From: a bacterium
Lineage (GTDB): Bacteria; Electryoneota; RPQS01
DNA length: 64,000 bases
Direction: 5' to 3'
Assembly: GCA_016703065.1 (NCBI GenBank)
Contig: JADJCU010000007.1
Span: forward strand, 1-64,000
Position 1 is the stretch's first letter. Each line of letters starts with the position of its first letter. The notes beneath the pieces were generated by a model that saw only the letters and a list, made by a program, of their open reading frames with translations, was not told where the DNA came from and searched no databases. This document shows, piece after piece, positions 9,403 through 19,181 of the stretch. The translations under genes and the position numbers were made by a program.

Positions 9403-9418
9403 TGGCACGGGCGTTGCT
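9403..9418 (+). promoter_or_regulatory. Sigma-54 promoter of the major pilin gene
   Basis: TGGCACGGGCGTTGCT matches the TGGCACG-N4-TTGCW consensus at every fixed position. It lies 65 bases before the pilin ATG in an otherwise empty intergenic region (9275-9482) and directly downstream of a PilR-like activator gene. This parallels the sigma-54-dependent pilA promoters of Pseudomonas and Geobacter. Confidence 0.88.
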
Positions 9419-9482
9419 GAAGTTACTTCCGAACGCGTATGTATCACCAAGTGTCCGTATAAAGCCAAGGTAGGAGAGAATC

Positions 9483-9897
9483 ATGTTTAAAGCGATCCGT
9501 AACAAGAAGAATCAAAGGATTCACGCTCATCGAACTTTTGGTCGTGATCGTGATCATTGGTATTCTGGCCGCAGTAGCGGTACCGCGATTCATGGGTGCG
9601 CAAGACCGTGCCCGCGTAGGCGCAGCGCGCGCTGATCTGGACCTGTTCCGTCAGGCCCTGGGTATGTTTGAAATTGATAATGCCGACTATCCGGCCGCAA
9701 TGACGCTGCCCACGGCTGTAACTGTGCTGGTCGACCCACAGGGCAACCCCTATATGTCGCTGCCCACGGGTGAAAACTTCGCGGACTTCACGTATACGTA
9801 TGATGGCGCCGCGTCGCCAACGTCATATGAAATTGAAGTGACCTGCGAAGACAACGCTGGCACTGTGCTGGTCGCGTCACCTGAAGGTATTCAGTAG
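9483..9897 (+). CDS. pilA: Major type IV pilin / GspG-like pilin (frameshift in the leader)
   Basis: The protein carries the class III leader and N-methylation motif GFTLIELLVVIVIIGILAAV, with the Glu at position 5 of the mature protein. The rest (ADLDLFRQALGMFEIDNADYP) resembles the short GspG/PilA-type pilins, with a mature length of about 127 aa. The ATG at 9483 has GGAGAG upstream, but the leader MFKAIRNKKNQ is one frame off from GFTLIE. The A-run at 9514-9516 carries one A too many; removing it gives NQGFTLIE. A sigma-54 promoter precedes the gene and a terminator follows, so it is a monocistronic, separately regulated unit, as expected for the most abundant subunit. Confidence 0.9.
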
Positions 9898-9920
9898 TCT
9901 GCAACAGATTGCACGCGAGG

Positions 9921-9949
9921 ACCCGCGGCCTTGGCCGCGGGTTTTCGTT
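9921..9949 (+). terminator. Rho-independent terminator after the pilin gene
   Basis: The stem ACCCGCGGCC / GGCCGCGGGT closes a TT loop (effectively 8-9 bp) and is followed by TTTCGTTTTG. It isolates the pilin transcript from the downstream regulator. Confidence 0.85.
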
Positions 9950-10088
9950 TTGCAACATGCAAGAAGATGTCCGTGAATTGGGGGCAGGTCGGCAAGAAAC
10001 CGCGAATTCAGTTGCGTGGCCCGACCCGTCACATGGTTCCAGATATTAGAAAGCACCAAGAATTAAGTGGATAGACTGATGAATTGCC

Positions 10089-11138
10089 GTGGCACATGCA
10101 TTGCAAACGAATTCATGGGCAAAACAGGATTCGGGCGAGGAAAACTTGAACGACCGGGCAATCAGGGGCAGGAGTATTGAACGTGCGCGGGACTTCGTGG
10201 TAGCGGAGTCTCCGCAGATGCGCGACTTAATGTCAAAGGTAGAACGCATCGCCCAGTTTCGGACGACGGTCTTGATCAGCGGCGAGTCCGGGAGCGGCAA
10301 AGACGTCATTGCGCGTGCGCTTCACGTCTCTGGGCCATACCGCAACAACCCGTTTGTCTCAGTGAACTGCGGCGCCATACCGTCTACGCTCTTTGAGTCT
10401 GAACTCTTTGGCCATGTTCGCGGCGCCTTCAGCGGAGCCACACGAGATAAGGCGGGCTTCTTTGATGAAGCACGTAACGGCACGTTAGTCTTGGACGAGA
10501 TTGGCGAATGTCCACTGAGCGCTCAGGCCAAGCTATTGCGGGTTCTGCAGGAGGGCCTGTATAGAAAAGTCGGTGCGCTTGCCGAGTGTCGGACCGATGC
10601 GCGGATCATCTCGACAACTTCGAAAGACCTCGAAGCGGATGTTCAAGAAGGCCGCTTTCGAGAAGATCTCTATTACCGACTAAACATCATGCCGCTGCAC
10701 GTTGCGCCGCTTCGCGAACGTCACGCCGACATATTGCCGTTGGCCAACCATTTTCTTCTGGAAGCTGGGATCGACAGCGGACTGGCCAGTGTAGCGGCAA
10801 GTGACATCGAACGGCTGATTGCATACGAGTGGCCAGGCAATGTACGAGAACTCCAGAACATTGTGGAGCGGTCAGTGATCATGACAGGTGGACAGCACAT
10901 TGACATTCCGCACAAAGCGGATCTAGCCAGAAACGCACAGGACGGCGTCACGTTGCGGCTTGCCGAAGATGAAGTAAGCATCAAGCGTGCGCTCGCTCAG
11001 ATAATTCCGGAACTTGAGAGTGAATTGATCCGTCGGGCTCTCAGACTGACTGGAAATAACCGGACCCGCGCAGCGAAGCTGCTGGAAATATCGCATCGCT
11101 CGCTGCTGTACAAGCTAAAGAGTTACAATTGTGGATAA
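10089..11138 (+). CDS. Second sigma-54-dependent activator, no receiver domain
   Basis: This 349-aa enhancer-binding protein consists of a short N-terminus without a receiver or other sensor domain, an AAA+ domain (Walker A GESGSGKD, Walker B TLVLDEIGE, arginine-finger region REDLYYRLNIMPLH) and a Fis-type HTH (NRTRAAKLLEISHRSLLYKL). The sigma-54 contact loop reads GAFSGA instead of GAFTGA. The Thr is normally critical, although Ser occurs in some active members. The start is uncertain: the GTG at 10089 is the first in frame after a TGA at 10080. The gene lies between the pilin unit and the adhesin. It may act constitutively or as a partner of the PilR-like protein on the downstream genes. 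Confidence 0.8.
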   Translation: MAHALQTNSWAKQDSGEENLNDRAIRGRSIERARDFVVAESPQMRDLMSKVERIAQFRTTVLISGESGSGKDVIARALHVSGPYRNNPFVSVNCGAIPSTLFESELFGHVRGAFSGATRDKAGFFDEARNGTLVLDEIGECPLSAQAKLLRVLQEGLYRKVGALAECRTDARIISTTSKDLEADVQEGRFREDLYYRLNIMPLHVAPLRERHADILPLANHFLLEAGIDSGLASVAASDIERLIAYEWPGNVRELQNIVERSVIMTGGQHIDIPHKADLARNAQDGVTLRLAEDEVSIKRALAQIIPELESELIRRALRLTGNNRTRAAKLLEISHRSLLYKLKSYNCG

Positions 11139-11157
11139 AGCGCAAGGAGTGCATGAT

Positions 11158-14100
11158 ATGCAGCGCCGTTTGCCAGTACAGTTTTGGTTGCCAATGGGAG
11201 CTGCTCAGTGTTGCCCTTTGGTACGGTTGTGAGCAAAAGGGCGACCTAAGTCCCGTCTCTTCCGCACGGGAAACGCTCGCCTTCATTGATACAATTGTGA
11301 TCGATCCGCCGGTGATTATCCCGCAAGGGACAGGTTGGATCGAGGCCCGAGTCGTCAATGAGCAGCATGAACCTGCGCCGGGCGAAAACATTCGCTTCAC
11401 GGCCACGCGTGGCTCTTTCGGTGCCGCCGGTCCGGACACGACAGTTACAACGGACAACTATGGCCAGGCGAGTACGAGCTACACGGCTCCGGCCGACACG
11501 GGCAACGTATCACCGCACGTAGAGTTGCTCAGTATGCAGGCCACAATGACGCGCAATTCCGATCCGTTATGACGGCGTGGACGTAAACGGTGCAGTGACC
11601 TTGGCCGCGGACGACGACACGTTATTTGCAGACAACGGAGCATCGTCGACGCAAGTGCGCGCACGCGTGCGTACGGAGAACAACAACCCGGTTGGCGGTG
11701 TGGAAGTGGAGTTCTCGACGAGCCGCGGTGTGATAACGTCGCCGGCAGTCACAGACGCTCAGAGCGGAACGGCTATCGTGACGCTGACATCAACGGAGTC
11801 TATCGGAATGGCCATGGTCATCGCTCGATACAATGACAACGCAGACACCGTTTTCGTCAATTTTCTCGAACCTTATGAGGCCTCTGCGATCCAGGTAAAC
11901 ACGTCGCTCTCGACCATGAGCGCAGGTGTTGACAGCTCTGTGATCAGCGCGCGTGTAATAGGAGAGGATGGCCAAACGCTACAGAGTAATGTTCTCGTGA
12001 CGTTTACCGCTACCGCCGGTTCATTCTCGGCGCAAGCGGTAACCACTTCGAACGGCATTGCGACGACATTATTCCGTGCTCCTGTTACGGCTGGTGACGT
12101 GACAATTGCGGCATCGACTGGAACAGCGACCGGCAGCACGACGATCACAGTCACACCCGGGGCGTTGGCATCTTTGACTCTTGAAGCTACAGATGACTCG
12201 CTTTGGGCAGACAATTCCAGTGAAACCTCGATTCGCGCGTTGGCCCGGGACACGTATGGCAATCCTGCTCTGGCAGGCACGATCGTCTCGTTCAGCGCAA
12301 TTGGCGGCACGATTTCGACCGCAGCGTCTACTGATGCGGCCGGCTATGCACTCGCTACGTTCCGAGCTGGCCTGAACACGGGCAATGCAACGATCACGGC
12401 GCTGAACGGCACGACTCAGGGCAGCACGAGTGTCTTCCTGCGGCCGACGGATGCAGCCCAAATTGCGTTAACGGTTACACCGCGCCAGTTGATCGCCGAT
12501 GGCCAAACAACTGCCATTTTGCGCGCGCAGGTCGTCGACAGCGAGAACCGTCCTGTCTCGAATGGAACCGTTGTTACATTTACCTCCGAAACTGGCCAGC
12601 TTGGTGGATACTCAACGCTTGCACGTGGTGGCACTTCGCGCGGCTGGAAATCAGGCAGCAGCTCGATTAGCCGCGCAGCAGAGCGCGGTCGCATCCTGAG
12701 TGATTCAAAGAACATCACTGGGCCGGATCGCCGGGGCAATCCGATGAGCAGCATTTTCAGTGCGGTAACCGAAGATGGCTATGCAGTCGCAACCTTGACC
12801 AGCGCAACCACAGCAGGCAACGATCTTATTACGGCTACGACGAACGGCCATGTGGCGGAAGAGACCGCAACATATACTGCTGGTACCGCCGCATCGGTTG
12901 ACGTTACGCCGGGCGAAGTATCGCTGCCCGCCGACGGCGTCAGCAGCACGCAAGTCGTTTGTCGCGTCTATGACGCGTACGGCAATCCGTTGCGCGGAGG
13001 AATCGCTGTCGCACTGACAGCAACCTTAGGCACACTCTCTCCAGCGTCGGGTTTCACGAACGCTGCCGGCACATTTACCACAAACTCACGACCACGCGCC
13101 AGGTTGGCCATTGCGCAATCGTGGCTAACGCAGGCGAAGCGAGCGGCTACGGCGAAGTAGAATTCACCGCACCAAACGTCGCCGGACTTATTCTAACGCC
13201 TGAAAGTTCATCATTGTTAGCCGATGGCACGTCGATGACGCCCGTCACGCTGTTTGTGCGCGATGAATTCAACCAGCCGATCGAAGGACGTACCGTGATC
13301 TGGAGCGTTGGGGCCGGTATCGGTGATCTGACGTCTGTCACGGTTATCACGGACAGTCTCGGCCGAGCGTTCGCAGACTTCTATAGCGGAGCATCCCAAA
13401 GCGATGCATCGCAGCAGATCAACGCCGAAGTTGACGGTGACGTGGCTTCGTACGTCTTGACGATGCGTGGAGTGACGGTCTTGATTACGGTCGCAGACGA
13501 CGAGCTCCCGGCGGATGGCGTTACGGTCACCGAAGTGCGGGCAATCGTTCGTGAGACGTCCGGTGCGACTGCAGTCGCAGGAGTCCCGGTTCAGTTTGCG
13601 GCGAGCGACGGCGCAATCGAGCAATTCGCCGAGACCAACGCAAGCGGTATCGCCACGGCTCAGTTCCAAACGTCTGAGGAGCCGGGTGTTGTCGTAGTCA
13701 CTGCGGCCTTCGGCAATTCGTTAACCGCTGAGACAGAGGTCACTCTGACCAGCACCGAAGCCGAGAATCTGGTGGTCACGATTGGCGAGCAGCAACTGCT
13801 TGCGAACGGTGTTTCGACGACTGAAGTAAACGCGCTCGTGCTTGATGAAGGAAACAACCCGGTGCCGAACACTGCTGTTTTGTTTACGTCATTTGGCGTT
13901 GGCACTTTCACGCCGGAGACGGCAGTATCGGATTCAAATGGTATCGCAACATCAGTATTTGAATCTGTCGCTTCGTGGCAGGATTTAATGGCGTCGTTTG
14001 AAGTGTCAATCGAGCGAAGCTCGGTGCAAGACTCAGTTCAGTTACTCGGCGTTAGTCTATCCGCGACCAGCAACGTTGGCCTGCTGCCCGCAAACGGCGT

Positions 14101-17100
14101 GGCGACGGCGACAGTTACCGTCAACCTGCGCGAAACATCCAGCACGGTAGCGATTGCTGATGCGGAGTTGCTGTGCGGTACAACGTTGGGCTCTGTGCCT
14201 GCGTTGGTGACCACAAACGGATCGGGAGTAGCAACATTCACATTCACGGCCGGGACTGACGTGGGCGAAGCGAGCATTGTTGTGCGCTACCGCGATCAAC
14301 TGCGCGACACCGTGGCCATTCAGATGTTCTCGCCTGCCCCGTCGGGTCTTGAGCTGGCGGCGGACGAAGTATCGCTGCTTTCTGATGGAAACAGTACAAC
14401 GGGCACATCCTGCCGTCTGCTTGACCAGAGCGGTACGCCAATCTCGAACGTGCCGATCGCATGGACAATCAACGGTCCAGGCAGTTTGCAAACCAATTTG
14501 AGCTATACTGATGCGCAGGGCTACGCGACGAATTTGTTCCAAACATCTGGCCGGTCCACCGACGCCCAGACAATAATTCGCGTCAACTCGCAGTCGGCAT
14601 CTGATTCAATCATCATCCTGAATCGCGGAGTGACAGTGCAGGCGACGCCGCAATTCGCGGCCATGCCGGCAAATGGGCAGTCCACGAACGCCATTCAGGT
14701 TCATGTCCGCGAGACGACCAGCCTTGTGGCTGTCAGTGGAGTGAACGTGACGTTTGGCGCCTCGCTCGGGTACATCGCCAACTCTGCTGTTACAGACGCA
14801 AGCGGAATCGCAATCGCCAATTTGACCGCCCCCGGTACGAGCGGTGCGGCAATAATTGTGTGCATGGTCAGCCCACAGCTTGGCGACACGGTATCGGTCA
14901 ATATGTACGCACCGATCGCGCAAAGCGTGGCTGTTGTACCAAACGCTTCGTCTATGCGAGCAGACGGTTTGACAAGCATGCCGGTGGTCGCTACGGTGTA
15001 TGATGCGATGGGCGTAGCACTCGCTGGGGCACCTGTAACATGGTCCGCAAGCGGGATTGGCTACATACCGGTACAAACGATGACCGATGCTCAAGGGAGT
15101 ACGACGTTGTTATTTACACCGCCTGGCCGTTCAGCGAACATTTCGGCGTCACTGACAGCAGTTGCGGGCACAGCACAAGGATTCACGTCGATTACCCTTC
15201 GCGGTGTAACCGTCTCGGCGACCGCCATACCGGACATGGTCATCGCGGACGGCAACTCAACTTCGGATGTTTCAGTTCACGTTTACGAAACCGCATCGTT
15301 GATCGCAATTCCTGAAGCGACGGTCTATTTTGGCACAAATCGCGGCACGATTCCTGAATCTGCGCAGACAAATGGGAGCGGCGTAGCAGCAGTAACATTG
15401 CAAGCTTCAACGCAAACTGGAACAGCCACGGTAAGCGTTACCTACGGACAAACGCTGACGACATCGACATCGGTAACTTTTGCGGCCTCGACTCCGACAA
15501 CGCTGTCGCTCACTGCCAGTCCGACGATTCTATTCGCAGACAACAGTTCGTCTTCGACTCTGGTGGCCAACGTAACTGACCAGAATGGCAACCCGGTTCC
15601 AAACGGCACTCAGGTACGATTTAGTATTCCACCGCAGTCGGGAACGCTGGAGAATCTGCAGACGACCACAAGTGGCGTCGCGACAAATTCCTTGATTTCA
15701 AGCTCAACTCCGGACACGTTCTACGTAACAGCATGGGCCGAAGACAATCCGCTGGTGCGTGACAGCGCACAGATCATTTATCGTGTTGGCGAACCGGCGC
15801 TGGTCATTATGTCGGCCACAATTGACAGTCTGCCCGCAAATGGTATTACGATCGACAGTGTAACCGCCCGCGTAACGGACGCCGTTGGCCATCCGTTGCC
15901 AAACGTAGAAGTGCAGTTCTCAACGACGATCGGTAATATCACTGCAAGTCGAGTGACCAACTCGCAGGGCGATGCAAAAGTCCCGTTTAGCTCGTCACAG
16001 ACTGGAACAGCAATTGTCACAGCCACGGCAGGCACTGCCTCTGGAAACTACACGTTATACCTGCTACCCAGTGATCCAAACAGCATCCAACTCGGGTTCA
16101 ATCCGAGCTCCGTCGGAGTTCGCGGCAGCGGACGCAATGAAACTCTCCTGATCACCGCGACAGTGCTGGATGCGAACAACAACCCGGTGCTTGACGGTAC
16201 TGAAGTGTTCTTCAACATCAATAATTCACCGGGCGGCGGTGACTTCTTGTCCAGCACCAATGCCATTCCGACGATCAACGGTCAGGCTGTCGTCGCGTAC
16301 AACAGCGGCACGATTTCAGGTACGGCACGTGTTCGCGCGCAGAGTTTGGGTGTGAGCGCCGTTTCAACGGAAATCCTGATATACGCGGGTCCGGCGTACA
16401 TTGAAAATGTCTCCACGGGCTGTACCAGCAGTCATATGGCGATCGGTGCTTCTCCGTGCAACATGTTTGGCATGGACATCGTGGGCGAGAGTGTAGAGGT
16501 GGTCTGTCTGATCGGTGACCGTTACAATAACCCGGTGACGCCGGGAACGGCGGTGTATTTCACGACGTCCGGCGGCGTGATCACGACGGCTACAGGCTAC
16601 ACGGACTCCGTCGGTTTCGCGCGCGTGACGCTTTACAGCGGTCACCCGCTGCCGACCGTGAGTCGCTGGCTCAACACGCTCACAGATCCGAATCTCGGAA
16701 CTTCTATTCTCTGCTCGAGTGTTCCGTCTCGGGACGGTGTTGCGAAGGTATTGGCCAAGACTGCGGGCGTAACAGGAGAAGGCACGAACGCTTGGGTGTG
16801 GTCAACAACTAATGTGACTTTCGACTACAGTGAGCCAATTCTGAATTTGCGCGAAGTAACGGTCAACGGTGATCCCAACGAGCGTGAACTGTTCATTGGG
16901 GAGAATGCATTGATCCGCTTTGCCCTGTACGATTACAACTACTGGCCGATGGTCTCGGGCACGACTGTGACCTTCAGTGCCAGCACGGGCAACGTTTATC
17001 CGAATGAAATCGTAGTCGGCTGCCCGGGTGACACAAGCTACACGGTCAGTTTCTTCAACAATTTGACAACGAATGACGACGACGCAGCGACACCGGTACT

Positions 17101-17218
17101 GATCAATGTCGAGGCAGAGTATGGTGCGGCGTATACGTTCACCGAGACGTTTACGCTGCGGGCAATCTTCCCGTCCGCGGCACCGCCGCAGCAGGACGGT
17201 GAAGGGACCATTCAATAA
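11158..17218 (+). CDS. Giant Ig-like repeat surface lipoprotein/adhesin (three frameshifts)
   Basis: When joined, this encodes about 2,000 aa. The N-terminus looks like a lipoprotein signal ending at LWYGC, followed by about 19 tandem bacterial Ig-like (Big_1/invasin type) domains of about 90-110 aa. Each has an ADG..T.V.A.V.D..GNPV start and a TDA.G.A...F core. The frame changes at about 11160-11220 (between the RBS-linked ATG at 11158 and the lipobox), at about 11545-11565, and at 13078-13082 (one A missing from CAAAC). Readable pieces are 11129-11572, 11577-13160 and 13121-17218. Domain 5 holds an extra Ser/Arg/Gly-rich loop (12600-12750), and the last two domains are more divergent and Cys-containing. 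Its place between pilus regulators and minor pilins suggests a pilus-linked or surface adhesin; that role is inferred. Confidence 0.82.
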
Positions 17219-17229
17219 GCGAGGGTAAG

Positions 17230-17976
17230 ATGAAAAAGACATACGTACTCACAGTACTGGTTGCGCTAATGTTTACCGCGCAGGCCGATGCAATGGTTGG
17301 TGGACCGCTCTTCTGTGTCGGCAAGCAAGTCACCAGCATGACCGTTGAAGTCGAGCGCTCAAGTCTCAATGTTCCTATGGAAGGCTTGTCCTCTGACCGC
17401 AGCGGATCCAACTCAAAACGCCTCTTTCTTATTGGTCGGTACGGACTTCAGGACTTTCTTGACGGACAACTGAAGATTGGCGCGGCCGACCTTGGTTTTG
17501 ACGACTTCGGCAACGGCTTCTCGTCATTTGTTAGCAATCCGAGCTTGGCCTGGGGCGCTGGACTACGGGCCGGACTCTCGATCACTGAAAAGCTCGAGTT
17601 AAATGCAAACCTCTCTTATATGGGTTTCACAGCGGAAGGAGAAGTAACTCGGGCGGAACGCAGCATTTCCAACGCCTATCTGTGGCAGGAGGTAATTCCT
17701 GCGATCACGATGGGATACAGTATCTCTGACGTCACACCATATGTCGGAGTGGGCAAGGTATATCTTATGGGCCGCCGCGACTTTGACGTCACGTACAGCG
17801 GCGATCTGCTCGAAATGGCATCCGGTAGCGAAGAGTTCAGCGACGGCAAGCAGCCCATGAGTCCGCTCGTCGGACTGGAATGGCACTTGCCCGACGGCTA
17901 CTCGCTCACTGGAGAAGCGTCGAGCTCAGACGGCGATTGGAATATCACACTTGGATTGTCGCAAACGCTTCGATGA
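17230..17976 (+). CDS. Outer-membrane beta-barrel-like protein
   Basis: The 248-aa protein has a signal peptide (residues 1-21, cleavage after ADA). It continues with alternating amphipathic strands rich in Gly and aromatic residues (RLFLIGRYGLQDF, LELNANLSYMGF, DVTPYVGVGKVYLMG, WNITLGLSQTLR), the pattern of a small outer-membrane barrel. No specific family is recognised. GAGGG precedes the ATG and the gene starts 11 bases after the adhesin, so the two are probably co-expressed. It could anchor or display the adhesin, which is an inference from position only. Confidence 0.6.
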   Translation: MKKTYVLTVLVALMFTAQADAMVGGPLFCVGKQVTSMTVEVERSSLNVPMEGLSSDRSGSNSKRLFLIGRYGLQDFLDGQLKIGAADLGFDDFGNGFSSFVSNPSLAWGAGLRAGLSITEKLELNANLSYMGFTAEGEVTRAERSISNAYLWQEVIPAITMGYSISDVTPYVGVGKVYLMGRRDFDVTYSGDLLEMASGSEEFSDGKQPMSPLVGLEWHLPDGYSLTGEASSSDGDWNITLGLSQTLR

Positions 17977-17999
17977 AAACCCTGTAAAGGGGGTCTGAC

Positions 18000-18380
18000 A
18001 TGAAAACGGTCAAGAAAGCATGGAAACTTCAGGCTGGGGTCTCGCTGCTTGAGGTGCTGGTCACTATCATGATTGTCACGGGTGGTCTGATGGTCGTGAT
18101 GTCGTCGTTCGTTGGCATTGCAAAGTCAAACCGCTACGTAACGAAAATGGAATTGGCAAATACACTTCTTCGCCTCGAAATGGAGAATGTGCGCAATTCG
18201 AGATTCGCGGAAATCGTATCCATAGAGTCGAGTTACGGAGAGAGTTACAGCGACCAGCCTGACTTCAGGCGCAACGTTGTTGTTGAGGAGATCGGCAATA
18301 TCAAACGGGTTACGGTCCGCATACTCTTCGATAACGACTATCATCAGGCAGAAGCGGCGACAATCGTCACCCAGCTATGA
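18000..18380 (+). CDS. PilV/GspI-like minor prepilin
   Basis: The 126-aa protein has a class III prepilin N-terminus: a short basic leader, then GVSLLEVLVTIMIVTGGLMV with Glu at mature position 5, and one membrane helix. The body is short and resembles PilV/GspI minor pilins that prime assembly. AAAGGGGG lies upstream of the ATG. Its stop overlaps the start of the next prepilin gene (ATGA), so the minor pilins are translationally coupled. Confidence 0.82.
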   Translation: MKTVKKAWKLQAGVSLLEVLVTIMIVTGGLMVVMSSFVGIAKSNRYVTKMELANTLLRLEMENVRNSRFAEIVSIESSYGESYSDQPDFRRNVVVEEIGNIKRVTVRILFDNDYHQAEAATIVTQL

Positions 18381-19165
18381 AAGAGAGTGATCTCATGAGT
18401 TCGCGGAAGTTTAAGGGTGGCAAGACAGGGGCGAATCGGGCAGAGCGTGGCGGATCATTGCTTGAAATGATGATCTCCATGACTCTTGGAGCTGTTATTC
18501 TCGTGTCGCTGTTCTCTTTGTACTATGTCGCGGCGGCGACGGCCGCGAAAGAAGAGAGTCGTGCGCGGGCAACGTCTGAGGGCCGGCTGCTCGCGATGCG
18601 GCTTGCCAAGGACTTGCGTTTGATGGGTCTTTTCGCAACCGAAGACATCGACGGTGATTCTAACGATATCGATACGGATGTCCCCGACATTGATTGGGCG
18701 AACGGCGCATCCGAACCGATAGAGTCTGCGGAATCGTATGAACTTGTTTTCAGCTCCGACATTGATAACGACTCGCTGACTGAGATTATTGGTCTATGGT
18801 CCAATGCGGACGGTATTCAGCAAGACGTGTGGGAGTGGCAGCGGGATTCCACAAAATGGGGGCAGCGTTCGTCGCGAGTGATCGGCAGTAACGTGGATGC
18901 GGTACTCTTCCGCTACGTCGATTCCGAAGGCAATGCTCTTCCGCAGGAAGGTGCTATTCCATCTGGTGGTTTTGTCTTAACGCCGGGTCAGCGAATGCGC
19001 GTAGCGGCTATTGAAGTAACGCTCATCGTGCGCTCGGAGGAAGAATCACATCAAGAGTACCGCGAGATGATCTCCCTTCCTGATGGACGCTATTGGTACG
19101 ACAACTTTCACCGCGAAGTCTACCGGTTCACGGTACGCGGTCGCAATCTCAATCTAAACTCATAA
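18377..19165 (+). CDS. PilW/GspJ-like minor prepilin
   Basis: The 262-aa protein shows a long basic leader, then GGSLLEMMISMTLGAVILVS with Glu at mature position 5 and a single membrane helix. The remainder is a soluble domain with an acidic patch (about residues 92-105) and a C-terminal region like PilW. Two starts are possible: ATG 18377, overlapping the previous stop, or ATG 18395. The leader contains KGGKTG, a hexapeptide also found in the next gene's leader. Confidence 0.8.
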   Translation: MKESDLMSSRKFKGGKTGANRAERGGSLLEMMISMTLGAVILVSLFSLYYVAAATAAKEESRARATSEGRLLAMRLAKDLRLMGLFATEDIDGDSNDIDTDVPDIDWANGASEPIESAESYELVFSSDIDNDSLTEIIGLWSNADGIQQDVWEWQRDSTKWGQRSSRVIGSNVDAVLFRYVDSEGNALPQEGAIPSGGFVLTPGQRMRVAAIEVTLIVRSEEESHQEYREMISLPDGRYWYDNFHREVYRFTVRGRNLNLNS

Positions 19166-19181
19166 AACCCTCGGGAAAACC

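Noticed and set aside
12069..12461. Arg/Cys-rich frame opposite the adhesin
   Set aside because: It is a composition artefact of the Thr/Ala-rich Ig repeats read on the other strand; similar shadows recur along the whole gene.
11158..17218. CRISPR-like or tandem DNA repeats in the adhesin
   Set aside because: The repetition is at protein-domain level with diverged DNA; there are no short identical repeats with unique spacers.
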